Of a stretch of 64,000 nt of DNA, positions 33,287-41,830 are shown piece by piece. The first letter of the stretch is position 1. Every line of letters starts with the position of its first letter. Below the pieces are notes generated by a model. That model was not told the origin of the DNA, did no database searches, and was given only the letters and a program-made list of their open reading frames with translations. Made by a program: the position numbers and the translations under genes. Source of the DNA: Gammaproteobacteria bacterium (GTDB taxonomy: Bacteria; Pseudomonadota; Gammaproteobacteria; JADZEE01); assembly GCA_020850735.1 (NCBI GenBank), contig JADZEE010000030.1, forward strand, positions 1 through 64,000, written 5' to 3'.

Positions 33287-34717
33287 TCAGATCCCGCTGT
33301 CGCGGGCTCCCGGCCACGTCGCTGCGTCCGCGCCGGCAACGGCCGGGGATCCCGGTGCGCGGAACGCCAGCACCACCCGCAGACCCGGGGCATTGTCCTG
33401 CAGGCGCAGCTCGGCGCCGTGCAGCTCGGCCACCGCGCTGACGAGTGTCAGGCCCAGGCCCGCGCCCGCGGTCGAACCGGTGGCGTCCTCGCCGCGGTAG
33501 AACCGTTCGGTCACGCGGGCGCGTTCCGCGACCGCGATACCCCGGCCGTGATCGGCGACGCTGAGCTCCGGGCCCCGCGCCCCCCGCGTGAGCGCGATGT
33601 CGATGCGGCTGCCCGCGGGCGCGTACTTGATCGCGTTGTCGATGAGATTGCTGATCGCCTGGAACAGCAGATCGCGATCGCCGCGCACGGCGAGCTCGGG
33701 TTCCAGGCGTGTCGCCAGCGTCTGGCCACGTTCCTCGGCGAGGGCCTCGTAGAGCTCACAGGCGTCCGCCGTCACGATGTCGAGCCGCACTTCGTCAGCG
33801 GCCGGGTGCGCGCCGGTTTCGATACGGGCGATGCGCAGCAGGGCGTTGAACGTGGCCAGCAGCCGATCGGCCTCGGCGATGCAGGCCTCGACCTGGTCCG
33901 CGGTGTCATCCGTGCCGCCGCCATCGATCTCGAGCTGTTCGAGGCGGTGGCGCAGGCGCGTGAGCGGCGTGCGCAGTTCGTGGGCAATGGTGTTGGACAC
34001 GTGGCGGATCGCGGCCATGAGCTGCTCGATGCGGTCGAGCATGGCGTTCAGATTGCCCGCGAGCTGGTCGAAATCGTCCCCGCTGCCCTGCAGGGGTACG
34101 CGCTGGCCGAGATCGCCGTGCATGATCCGGCGGCTGGTCTGGTTGATGCGTTCGATGCGCCGGCGCGCGCCGAGCGCGAGCGTGACCCCGCCGGCCAGTC
34201 CGAGCGCGAGGGTCACCGCGAGTCCGGAGGCAAGCGTGCTCAGGATGAGCTTTTCGGTCCGGACCAGCTCGCGGATGTCCCGCCCCACCAGCAGGTGCAG
34301 GCCGCCGCGCAGGCGAAAGCCCCGTGCACGCGCCGGATGGGGCTCGCCGTCGGTGGTCTCGTACAGGGTGAAGTTGAGCCAGCCGTCGGGCGCCACGGGC
34401 ACGCGCGGCCAGCGGCTGAGATTGCCCGCGATCGGGCTGAGATTGGTGCGGGCGAACAGGTACACGGACGCGCCGTAGGGATCGCGGGCGATGCGCTCGC
34501 CAATCACCCGCACCAGGCCTTCGAGGCCGAGCTGGCGATATTGCTCCGCGAGGCCCTCGATTTCCGTTTCGATGGTCGTATCGGTCTGGCGTGTCAGGTA
34601 ACCGACCGTGGACCAGTAAAAGAAAACGCCCAGTACACCGACCGATCCCGCGAACAGACCCAGGTACAACAGGGCGATGCGAAAATGTGAGCTACGCAGC
34701 AGGCTTTTCGGGCTCAC
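33287..34717 (-). CDS. sensor histidine kinase
   Basis: 476 residues from GTG 34717, overlapping the response-regulator 3' end by 26 nt. TM1 about 13-36, periplasmic sensor region about 37-160, TM2 about 162-185, HAMP to about 235, HisKA with phospho-accepting H246 in 'NTIAHELRTPLTRLR', then HATPase N box 'LIDNAIKYAP', G1 'DHGRGI' and 'GLGLTLVSAVAELHGAEL'. EnvZ/CpxA-like architecture with a medium-sized periplasmic sensor. It is cotranscribed with the regulator. Confidence 0.9.
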   Translation of the reverse strand: MSPKSLLRSSHFRIALLYLGLFAGSVGVLGVFFYWSTVGYLTRQTDTTIETEIEGLAEQYRQLGLEGLVRVIGERIARDPYGASVYLFARTNLSPIAGNLSRWPRVPVAPDGWLNFTLYETTDGEPHPARARGFRLRGGLHLLVGRDIRELVRTEKLILSTLASGLAVTLALGLAGGVTLALGARRRIERINQTSRRIMHGDLGQRVPLQGSGDDFDQLAGNLNAMLDRIEQLMAAIRHVSNTIAHELRTPLTRLRHRLEQLEIDGGGTDDTADQVEACIAEADRLLATFNALLRIARIETGAHPAADEVRLDIVTADACELYEALAEERGQTLATRLEPELAVRGDRDLLFQAISNLIDNAIKYAPAGSRIDIALTRGARGPELSVADHGRGIAVAERARVTERFYRGEDATGSTAGAGLGLTLVSAVAELHGAELRLQDNAPGLRVVLAFRAPGSPAVAGADAATWPGARDSGI

Positions 34718-35384
34718 GCAGCACGTACCCGGCGCCGCGCACGGTGTGCAGCAGCGGCGTCTCGAAGTCCTTGTCGATCTTGGCCCGCAGGCGGCTGATG
34801 TGCACGTCGATGACGTTGGTCTGCGGATCGAAATGGTAGTCCCAGACGTGTTCGAGCAGCATCGTGCGGGTGACGACGTGCCCGGCGTGGCGCATGAGGT
34901 ACTCGAGCAGGCGGAATTCGCGCGGCTTGAGCTCGATCGGTCGCCCGCTGCGCGTCACGGTGCGCGCCAGCAGGTCCATCTCCAGCCTGCCCACGCTCAG
35001 ACGGGTCTCGGCGTCGGCGCCGCTGCGCGATCGGCGCAGCAGCGCTTCGATGCGCGCGGACAGCTCGCTGAAGGCGAAGGGTTTGGTCAGGTAGTCGTCG
35101 CCGCCGGCCCGCAGGCCCTTGACCCGATCGTCGACGTCGGCGAGCGCGCTCAGGATCAGCACCGGCGTCGCGTTGCCCGTGCCGCGCAGGGTCTGCACGA
35201 TCGTCAACCCTTCCACGTGCGGCAGCATCCGGTCCATGACGATGAGGTCGTAGCTCTCGGTGGTGGCGAGAAACAGTCCCTCCCGGCCGTCGCCGGCGTG
35301 GTCGACGGTGTAGCCCGCTTCACGCAAACCCTTGACGATGAAGCCCGCGACGTCCGTATCGTCCTCTACGATGAGTAAGCGCAT
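34692..35384 (-). CDS. OmpR/PhoB-family response regulator
   Basis: 230 residues, ATG 35384. Receiver domain with acidic pair E7-D8-D9, phospho-acceptor D51 ('LIVMDRMLP'), Thr/Ser switch in 'PVLILSA' and Lys in 'YLTKPF'. Winged-helix domain from about residue 130 ('LKPREFRLLEYLMRHAGHVV', 'VIDVHISRLRAKI'). Divergent from a DegQ-like protease gene, with a perfect 9-bp inverted repeat in between. That arrangement recalls envelope-stress systems in which the regulator controls a periplasmic protease. Confidence 0.92.
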   Translation of the reverse strand: MRLLIVEDDTDVAGFIVKGLREAGYTVDHAGDGREGLFLATTESYDLIVMDRMLPHVEGLTIVQTLRGTGNATPVLILSALADVDDRVKGLRAGGDDYLTKPFAFSELSARIEALLRRSRSGADAETRLSVGRLEMDLLARTVTRSGRPIELKPREFRLLEYLMRHAGHVVTRTMLLEHVWDYHFDPQTNVIDVHISRLRAKIDKDFETPLLHTVRGAGYVLREPEKPAA

Positions 35385-35441
35385 GCGCAGCGTCCGTTAC
35401 GCCTGTCCATACGCCGCAGGATAAGAAAAAACCGGCACGGG

Positions 35442-35465
35442 CAACATGAAAAAACGTTCATGTTG
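35442..35465. promoter_or_regulatory. perfect 9-6-9 palindrome between regulator and protease genes
   Basis: CAACATGAA, AAAACG, TTCATGTTG. It is centred about 70 nt upstream of both divergent genes in the only intergenic region they share (35385-35537). It is a good candidate for the response-regulator or a dimeric repressor site controlling both. There is no U-tract on the plus strand, which argues against a terminator. Confidence 0.55.
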
Positions 35466-35537
35466 GAGACACCTGACCGTAATCCGCAACCGCCCACACT
35501 GTGCCGCATCGGGAAATTCAGCACAGGTGAAACACTC

Positions 35538-36983
35538 ATGAGCTACACATTCCGATCCGATGGTAAACACGTTCGGCACTTGGTACTGGCGGTCATGGCC
35601 GCCGGCACGCTGCTGGCGGCGGGACTCGCCCAGGCCAAGGCCATGGCGCTGCCCGACTTCGCACAGATGATCAAGGCGCACTCGCCGGCGGTGGTCAGCA
35701 TCCGCACGACCGTGACCGGCAGGGCGTCCGACGTGGTGCAGGGTCTGCCGTTCGACCCGAATGATCCCGACGTGCCCGAGTTCCTCAAGCGCTTCTTCGG
35801 GCAGATGCCGAACCTGCCGCAGATGCCGCAACCCCAGGCGCACGGCATCGGCTCGGGCTTCCTGATCTCGCCGGATGGCTACATCGTCACCAACGCGCAC
35901 GTCGTGCGCGATGCCGACGACATCGTGGTCGGCCTGAGCGACCGGCGGGAGCTGCGCGGCACCCTCGTCGGCGCGGATGACCGGACCGACATCGCCCTGG
36001 TCAAGATCGACGCCGACGGGCTCCCCACCGTGACACTGGGAGATTCGAACGGGCTCGAGGTCGGCGAGTGGGTGCTCGCGATCGGTGCGCCGTTCGGATT
36101 CGAGTATACCGCGACGCAGGGCATCGTCAGTGCGCTGTCGCGCACCCTGCCGGACGGCGAGTACACCCCGTTCATCCAGACCGACGTCGCCGTCAACCCG
36201 GGTAACTCGGGTGGCCCGCTGTTCGATCTCGACGGTCACGTGATCGGCGTCAATTCGCAGATCTTCAGTCGTACCGGCGGTTACATGGGTGTGTCGTTCG
36301 CGATCCCGTCCAACATCGTGCGTGACGTGGTCGCGCAGTTGCGCGAGCACGGCAGCGTCAGCCGCGGCTGGCTCGGCGTCAGCATCCAGGATCTCGATCA
36401 ACAGCTCGCGCAGTCCTTCGGTATGGACCAGCCGCGCGGCGCGCTGATCGCGGGGATCGAACCGAAGGGACCGGCCGCGCAGGCGGGCCTGCGGCCCGGG
36501 GACGTGGTGATGCGCTTCGACGGCCACGACATCGGCCGTGCCGGCGATCTGCCACCGCTCGTCGGCGCCGTGCGGCCGGGCAACGCAGTCAAGGTCGAGG
36601 TGCTGCGCGACGGCAAGAGCCGCAATCTGGCGGTGACCATCGCGGCGCTGAGCAACGACGGCCAGAACGTCGTGGCCGATGCCGGCAAGGCGCAAGAGAC
36701 CGGCAAGCTCGGCATCGTGGTCGCCGATCGGCCGCAGGACGCCGGTGGCGGCAACACGGACGGCGTCGTCATCACCGACGTCGATCCGCGTGGCGCCGCC
36801 GCGCAGGCCGGGATCCGCAAGGATGACGTCATCGTCTCGTTCAACAACCAGCGCATCGACAGTGCGGCAGCACTCGCACACATGGTCGACCAGGTGGACG
36901 CCGGCAAATCGGTGGCCCTGCTCGTGATGCGCAACGGCACGCCGCAGTTCGTGGCGGTCAAGATCCCTGCAGCGGTGAGCTGA
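35538..36983 (+). CDS. Do-like periplasmic serine protease (DegP/DegQ type)
   Basis: 481 residues, ATG 35538. Signal peptide to about residue 33 ('LLAAGLAQAKA'). Trypsin-like domain with the catalytic triad H121 ('VTNAHVV'), D151 ('DRTDIALVKI') and S224 ('NPGNSGGPL'). Two PDZ domains follow at about 280-365 and 385-475 ('GAAAQAGIRKDDVIVSFN'). The family degrades or refolds misfolded envelope proteins and is usually under envelope-stress control. The divergent two-component system and shared palindrome point to that control here. A strong intrinsic terminator follows at 37034. Confidence 0.92.
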   Translation: MSYTFRSDGKHVRHLVLAVMAAGTLLAAGLAQAKAMALPDFAQMIKAHSPAVVSIRTTVTGRASDVVQGLPFDPNDPDVPEFLKRFFGQMPNLPQMPQPQAHGIGSGFLISPDGYIVTNAHVVRDADDIVVGLSDRRELRGTLVGADDRTDIALVKIDADGLPTVTLGDSNGLEVGEWVLAIGAPFGFEYTATQGIVSALSRTLPDGEYTPFIQTDVAVNPGNSGGPLFDLDGHVIGVNSQIFSRTGGYMGVSFAIPSNIVRDVVAQLREHGSVSRGWLGVSIQDLDQQLAQSFGMDQPRGALIAGIEPKGPAAQAGLRPGDVVMRFDGHDIGRAGDLPPLVGAVRPGNAVKVEVLRDGKSRNLAVTIAALSNDGQNVVADAGKAQETGKLGIVVADRPQDAGGGNTDGVVITDVDPRGAAAQAGIRKDDVIVSFNNQRIDSAAALAHMVDQVDAGKSVALLVMRNGTPQFVAVKIPAAVS

Positions 36984-37007
36984 CCTCCCCCTCCGATCCA
37001 TGCTCGT

Positions 37008-38135
37008 TCAGGTGGATCGCCTCACCCCAGCCTGGGCGGCTCGGTCCTCGAGCCGCCCTTTTTTATTGCACCAGGCGGCGAGGGCGTCGATCACGGCGCG
37101 GTTCTCGGCTTCGGTGCCGACCGTGATGCGCAGGCCCTCGAGCGGGCCGATGGGCCGGACGATGATGCCGCGCTCGCGCAGGGCGTCGTCGGCGGCGCGC
37201 ATGGCCCCCGGCAACCGTGCGAGGACGAAATTGCCCGCCGAAGGCAGGGTTTGGATGCCGAGCCGCTCGAGTCCGGCCGCCAGCCAGGGGCGCCAGTGGT
37301 CGTTGTGCCCGATCGAACGCCGGACGTGATCCGCGTCGGCGAGCGCGGCGATCGCGGCGGCTTCGCCCGGGATGGATACCGGGAACACCTCCCGCGCCCG
37401 CATCAGATAGTCGATGGTCTGCGGATCGGCGTACATCCAGCCCACGCGCAGCGCGGCCAGCGCGTACAGTTTGGAGAAGGTGCGCAGCACCACGATTCGG
37501 CCCGGGTGCTCGCGCACGAAATGCATGCCGTCGTCGTAAGCGGGCGCGCCGGCGTATTCGGCATAGGCGCAGTCCAGGACCAGCAGCACGTGCTCGGGCA
37601 GCCCGGCGACCAGTCGTGCCAGCGCCGTTCGGTCGATCCACGTCCCGGTCGGGTTGTTCGGGTTGGCCACGAACACCAGCCGGGTACGCTCGGTGACGCC
37701 CGCGAGCAGGGCATCGACGTCGGCCGTGTAGCCGGGCGCGGTCGCGGTGACGGGCGTCGCGCCGACTGCGCGCGACATGATCGGATACATCGGGAAGCTG
37801 AACTCGGGGAACAGCACCTCGTCGCCGGGGCCCGCGTAGGTGAGGCACAGGATCTCGATGAGGCTTTCCGATCCCGAGCCGCAGATGATCCAGCCGGGAT
37901 CCAGATCGAATTGCGCCGCGAGCGCCGCGTTCAGCGCGCGCGTGCCCGGATCCGGATAGCGATGCATGCGCGCCAGCGCGTCGCGGGCCGCGGCCAGCGC
38001 CGCCGGGCTCGGTCCGAGAGCGGACTCGTTGGAGGCGAGCACGATGGGCTCGGCGAACCCCGGCAGGGCCTTCTCGCCGGCCACGTAGGCGGCGATCTCC
38101 AGAATACCGGGGCGGGGGTGCGGTCGGGCCATCAT
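37008..38135 (-). CDS. HisC-like class I/II aminotransferase
   Basis: 375 residues from ATG 38135, which overlaps the previous stop as ATGA. PLP fold type I: 'GSGSESLIEILCLTYAGPGD', Asn in 'FVANPNNPTGTW', Asp/Tyr in 'VLDCAYAEYAG', Schiff-base Lys in 'RTFSKLYALAALRVGW' and Arg in 'GLRITVGTEAEN'. HisC proteins transaminate histidinol phosphate, and many broad members accept aromatic amino acids. No other his gene is near. The pyruvate decarboxylase for aromatic keto acids and the Lrp regulator 1 to 3 kb away favour an aromatic aminotransferase role. The C-terminus, after 'AAWCNKKGRLED', is encoded across the convergent terminator. Confidence 0.85.
   Translation of the reverse strand: MMARPHPRPGILEIAAYVAGEKALPGFAEPIVLASNESALGPSPAALAAARDALARMHRYPDPGTRALNAALAAQFDLDPGWIICGSGSESLIEILCLTYAGPGDEVLFPEFSFPMYPIMSRAVGATPVTATAPGYTADVDALLAGVTERTRLVFVANPNNPTGTWIDRTALARLVAGLPEHVLLVLDCAYAEYAGAPAYDDGMHFVREHPGRIVVLRTFSKLYALAALRVGWMYADPQTIDYLMRAREVFPVSIPGEAAAIAALADADHVRRSIGHNDHWRPWLAAGLERLGIQTLPSAGNFVLARLPGAMRAADDALRERGIIVRPIGPLEGLRITVGTEAENRAVIDALAAWCNKKGRLEDRAAQAGVRRST
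37034..37064 (+). terminator. intrinsic terminator after the Do-like protease gene
   Basis: GGGCGGCTCG, loop GTCCT, CGAGCCGCCC, then TTTTTT: a 10-bp perfect stem with a six-T tract. It lies inside the last codons of the convergent aminotransferase gene, whose reading frame runs straight through it. Confidence 0.88.
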
Positions 38136-38935
38136 CGATCTCCGGTCAGTACGAGGGTGTCTTGCCAACGGTTGCCTTTGGAATCCGCGACCTCGGCGGT
38201 CAGCTTCGCGCCCGCGTCCGGGCGGACGAAGAAGCGGTAGCTCGGGTCTTCGCTCACCGAGATCCCGGTTTCCGCGCGCATGAGCAGCTCGCCGTCGAGG
38301 CGCACGTCGACCGTCTTGATGAAATGCGCCGGCCGCACGGCGTAGATGCGGTAGTCCATCTGCATGCCGGTGTAGTTGGGGTGGCGCACCTGCAACTGGG
38401 CCGCCAGCCAGGCGTCGTCGCCCGCCTTCGCGCGCAGCACCATCCGGCCCATCTGCGCCATGGCCTGCTCGTAGGCCGTGACCGGCGCCGCGGCGCAACC
38501 TCCCTGCGCCTTGACGAAGCTCACCGCCATGTGATGCTCGCCGGTGTTCAATACCGCGATCGCGCGCACGTTCGTGTAGCGATCGATGCGAATTCGAAAA
38601 GCCACGTCGGCGCGGCCGATCCGCGGTGTGAAGTGGAGCTTCGCGGCGAGCGGTTCGGGATTGCCGTCGACGAGCAGGTAAATCGTCTCGATGTAGCGTT
38701 GTGGCGTCTGCGCGATCCGGGCCTTGATGCGTACCGGTGTGACCGCCGCATCCTCGGCCCGGTACGGCGTGACGAGCGCGATGACGCTCTGGTCCTCGAT
38801 GATGCGGATGCCCGGGAAATAGTGCTCCTTCAGCAGCGTCTGCCACACGTCCACGCCCGACTGCTGCGCGCGGGCCGCGGGCGCGCATACCAGCGCGAGC
38901 GCCAGCATGCCGGCCAGCAACGGGGATCGTTTCAT
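38132..38935 (-). CDS. quinoprotein-associated SoxYZ-like fused carrier
   Basis: 267 residues from ATG 38935 (38953 also possible). Signal peptide to about residue 23. The first half is SoxY-like: 'FPGIRIIEDQSVIALVTPYR' and a Cys in 'KAQGGCAAAP', in the place of the SoxY carrier Cys. The second half is SoxZ-like: 'HPNYTGMQMD', 'HFIKTVDVRLDGELLMRAET', 'SYRFFVRP', 'WQDTLVL'. Fused SoxYZ carriers of this kind are known to occur with PQQ dehydrogenases; one is encoded 3 kb away (41824). They are thought to carry a thiol-bound intermediate in the periplasm. Translationally coupled to the HisC-like gene. Confidence 0.8.
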   Translation of the reverse strand: MKRSPLLAGMLALALVCAPAARAQQSGVDVWQTLLKEHYFPGIRIIEDQSVIALVTPYRAEDAAVTPVRIKARIAQTPQRYIETIYLLVDGNPEPLAAKLHFTPRIGRADVAFRIRIDRYTNVRAIAVLNTGEHHMAVSFVKAQGGCAAAPVTAYEQAMAQMGRMVLRAKAGDDAWLAAQLQVRHPNYTGMQMDYRIYAVRPAHFIKTVDVRLDGELLMRAETGISVSEDPSYRFFVRPDAGAKLTAEVADSKGNRWQDTLVLTGDR

Positions 38936-39119
38936 CGCCAGCGTTCCGTGCACGGGTTCATGGCCCGCGGCAGTCTAGCATCGCCGCACGCCGGTGCGTG
39001 CCGCGCGGCGGCGCCAGCGCCGTCGCGCCCGGCCCGGGTCCGGCCCGGGTCCGGCCCGGCGACGGGCACGGGAAGATCGATACCGTGCGGCGAAGCGGCC
39101 ATCCGGTCCCGGCCGTTGG

Positions 39120-40757
39120 TCAGGCCTCGGCCTGACGCCGACGAAACTCCCGGATCGCGGTGAACGTGCGCTCCAGGCCCGTCGAGACCACGCCGCGCTC
39201 GATGCTTACGTCCAGGAGTTGAAAGCGGCCGCGCTCGGCGGCCGCCGCGGCCAGCGCCTGCGCCAGCTCGCGACGGCAGCCGACCCGGTGACCGCGACCC
39301 CCCAGAACGTCGGCAATCGCCGCGAAATCGAGCCGCGGCAGATCATTGAAGCGTGACTCGGGCTGCAGCATACGCAGCATCTCCCAGCTGGCGTTGTTGA
39401 ACACCACGACAATCGGATCCCAGCCGTAACGCGGGCAGTTGAGCAATTCCCAGCCGGTCATCTGAAACGCGCCGTCGCCGACGAGGATGAGCGGCCGGCG
39501 GCCCGTCGCCGCCTGTACGCCGAGGCCCGCCGGCACGCCGTAGCCCATGGTGGCGTAGTAGGCGCAGGCGGCCAGAGTGGTGTTCTCGATATCGAGGGTC
39601 GTGAACAGGCAGTCGCCGGTGTCGGCGGCGATCGGCATCGGTCCGTGGACGGCGAACAGGTCGTTCACCGCGCGGGCGATGTCGGTGGCGCTCACCGCGG
39701 CCTCGTCGGCGACCAGACCCCGCGGGTAAGCCTGCGGCGCGCGATTCGAACCGCGGCCGGCGCCGACGCGGGTGCTGAGCGCGGCGACCAGCGCGGCGAG
39801 CGGGATGTTCGGGTAGACGTGGAAGCCGAGCGCGACTTCGCCGTCGCAGGCGAGTATCGCCCGGCGCAGGTCGAATCGCTGCTCGGACAGGGCGAGGGCG
39901 AAATTGGTGTCGGTGAGGATCACACCGAGCGCGAGCAGGCAGTCCGATTCCTCCACCAGGCGGGTCACGGCGGGATCGCCGGCCACGCCGGTGTACGTGC
40001 CCTGCAAGGGCGCCTGCGCTTCGGCGAGCAGACCGCGGCCGAGAAAGGTGGTGACCACCGGGATGCCGAGCCTTGCGGCCAGCGCCGCGACCTGAGCCTC
40101 GAGGCGGAAGCGGCGCACCTCGACGTCGACCATCAGCACCGGCGCGCGTGCCGTGCGCAGGCGTTCCAGGATCTCTTTCACGCAGGCCTCGAGCGCGCCG
40201 GGATCGACGGCGCTCGTGTCACTGGCCGGCGCGACCGCGGCGCAATCGGCCAGGACGCGGTCGCGCGGGACTTCGATGTAGACCGGCCTTGATTCGCGCA
40301 GGCAGCGGTCGAGCACGCGCGCGATCTGCGCCGGCGCCCGCGCGGGATCCTCCAGCACCGCCTGGTCGCAGGTCACTTCGCGGAAGACCTCGAACTGCGA
40401 GCGCAGCGTCTTCGCCTGGTGATGCAGGCCGAGGCGCGGATGGCGCGGGCCGACGTCCGGGCCGCCGGAGACCACCACCACGGGCGATTTCTCCGCGTAG
40501 GCCGCGGCGATCGGGTTGACCATGTTCATGCCGCCGGCGCCGTAGGTGACGGCCGCTACGGACGGACCGGCATGGACCCGCGCCGCGGCGTCGGCGGCGA
40601 AGCCGACGGCCGGTTCGTGGCTCAGGGTGTACAGCGGCAGGATGCCGCTGTCTTCGATGACCTTGAACAATGGCAGGGCGAAGTCGCCCGGGATCCCGAA
40701 GATCTCGCGCACGCCACGCGCGCGCAGGGCCAGCAGCAGGGACTCACCGACATTCAT
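39120..40757 (-). CDS. ipdC: phenylpyruvate/indolepyruvate decarboxylase-like ThDP enzyme
   Basis: 545 residues, ATG 40757. PYR domain with catalytic E48 in 'LSHEPAVGFAADA'; PP domain with 'ILVGDGAFQMTGWELLNCPR' and 'VVVFNNASWEMLRMLQP'. Length and motifs match the Azospirillum-type phenylpyruvate/indolepyruvate decarboxylase rather than acetolactate synthase or oxalyl-CoA decarboxylase. It would convert an aromatic 2-keto acid to the aldehyde plus CO2. The HisC-like aminotransferase could supply the keto acid and the divergent Lrp/AsnC protein could sense the amino acid. The gene symbol is by similarity only. Confidence 0.78.
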   Translation of the reverse strand: MNVGESLLLALRARGVREIFGIPGDFALPLFKVIEDSGILPLYTLSHEPAVGFAADAAARVHAGPSVAAVTYGAGGMNMVNPIAAAYAEKSPVVVVSGGPDVGPRHPRLGLHHQAKTLRSQFEVFREVTCDQAVLEDPARAPAQIARVLDRCLRESRPVYIEVPRDRVLADCAAVAPASDTSAVDPGALEACVKEILERLRTARAPVLMVDVEVRRFRLEAQVAALAARLGIPVVTTFLGRGLLAEAQAPLQGTYTGVAGDPAVTRLVEESDCLLALGVILTDTNFALALSEQRFDLRRAILACDGEVALGFHVYPNIPLAALVAALSTRVGAGRGSNRAPQAYPRGLVADEAAVSATDIARAVNDLFAVHGPMPIAADTGDCLFTTLDIENTTLAACAYYATMGYGVPAGLGVQAATGRRPLILVGDGAFQMTGWELLNCPRYGWDPIVVVFNNASWEMLRMLQPESRFNDLPRLDFAAIADVLGGRGHRVGCRRELAQALAAAAAERGRFQLLDVSIERGVVSTGLERTFTAIREFRRRQAEA

Positions 40758-40889
40758 GACAGCGCTCCGTAAGGGCTCCAGCGGGGGCCCAATCTAACCG
40801 ACCGGCGCGGAAACGTGCTTGCTATTTGGTGCTTGTCTCCGGACTTTATTAAAATATTCTTTCAATCATGATGAAAAAAGGAAATAAAA

Positions 40890-41387
40890 TTGCTGAATCT
40901 GATCCTGGATGACTACGACGTCGCCATCCTGGCCGAGCTGCAGCGCGACGGCCGGGTTGCCAACCGGGCGCTGGCCGAGCGGGTCGCGCTGTCGGCGGCA
41001 CCGTGCTGGCGGCGGGTACGGGCGCTGGAGCGCGGCGGGGTGATCGGTGGCTACGCGGCGCTGCTCGAACCGGCCGCCATCGGGCTGGACATCCTCGCCT
41101 TCGCCCACGTCTCGCTCGACAACCATCACCCCGAATCGCGTGCGCCGTTCGACGCCATGGTCCACGCGGCGCCCGAGATCCTGGAGTGCTACATGACCAG
41201 CGGCGACTACGACTACATCCTCAAGATCGTCGCGCCCGACATGCCACGTTTCGAGCGCTTCCTGTCCGAGACCCTGCTGCGCGTACCGTCGGTACGCATG
41301 GTCAATACCCGTTTCGTGCTGCGCCGGGACAAACAGACCACCGAGCTGCCGCTCGATTACGTCGTGCGCCGGGCCGGTGCCGGCTGA
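40890..41387 (+). CDS. Lrp/AsnC-family regulator
   Basis: 165 residues starting at TTG 40890, with AAAAAGG 8-12 nt upstream; the nearby ATGs at 40868 and 40871 are out of frame. N-terminal helix-turn-helix 'LDDYDVAILAELQRDGRVAN', 'ALSAAPCWRRVRALERGGVI'; C-terminal RAM/AsnC ligand domain with 'ILECYMTSGDYDYILKIV'. Divergent from the ipdC-like gene with an AT-rich 132-nt gap, the usual layout for an Lrp-type activator responding to an aromatic amino acid or keto acid. Confidence 0.9.
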   Translation: MLNLILDDYDVAILAELQRDGRVANRALAERVALSAAPCWRRVRALERGGVIGGYAALLEPAAIGLDILAFAHVSLDNHHPESRAPFDAMVHAAPEILECYMTSGDYDYILKIVAPDMPRFERFLSETLLRVPSVRMVNTRFVLRRDKQTTELPLDYVVRRAGAG

Positions 41388-41455
41388 CGTGACGGTGGTT
41401 GGCAGACGTGCGAGCCGGTGCCAAGATGGGGCGTCGACACGCGAAGGACACCGCA

Positions 41456-41830
41456 ATGAAAACGCTGCTGGTCATGCTCGTGCTCCTGGCCGCCACGCCA
41501 ATGGCCGCCGCGGAGCCGCCCGGCTCCGGTGCCGGGCGGGTGGCGGGTCGCTACCTCATCGATGTGCGTACGGCCGGGGAATACGCGGGTGGCCACGTCG
41601 AGGGCGCCATTCTCATTCCCTACGACGAGATCGGCGCGCGCATCGCCGGCGTCGTTACCGACAAGAGTGCGCCCATCGCCCTGTACTGTCGCAGCGGCCG
41701 TCGTTCGGGTCTGGCGCTCGCGACCCTGAGTGCGCTCGGCTACACCCGGGTCGAAAATCTCGGCGGTGTCGACGACGCGCAGCAGCGGGTCGCGGTCCTG
41801 CGCGAGTGCGTGGCGCGGCGCGAATGTTGA
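41456..41830 (+). CDS. periplasmic single-domain rhodanese-like sulfurtransferase
   Basis: 124 residues, ATG 41456 with GAAGGA upstream. Signal peptide to about residue 20 (ends 'MAAAEPP'). Rhodanese fold 'YLIDVRTAGEYAGGHVEGAI', catalytic Cys in the loop 'ALYCRSGRRSGLA', C-terminal 'GYTRVENLGGV'. It overlaps the PQQ dehydrogenase start by 7 nt, so the two are coupled. Rhodanese and SoxYZ-like carriers are recurrent companions of PQQ alcohol dehydrogenases; the role may be sulfur transfer to the carrier thiol or redox maintenance. Confidence 0.85.
   Translation: MKTLLVMLVLLAATPMAAAEPPGSGAGRVAGRYLIDVRTAGEYAGGHVEGAILIPYDEIGARIAGVVTDKSAPIALYCRSGRRSGLALATLSALGYTRVENLGGVDDAQQRVAVLRECVARREC

Noticed and set aside
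37034..37064. Reading the terminator as the true end of the HisC-like gene with a shorter C-terminus
   Set aside because: The frame has no stop before 37008 and passes through the hairpin; the terminator serves the convergent protease gene.
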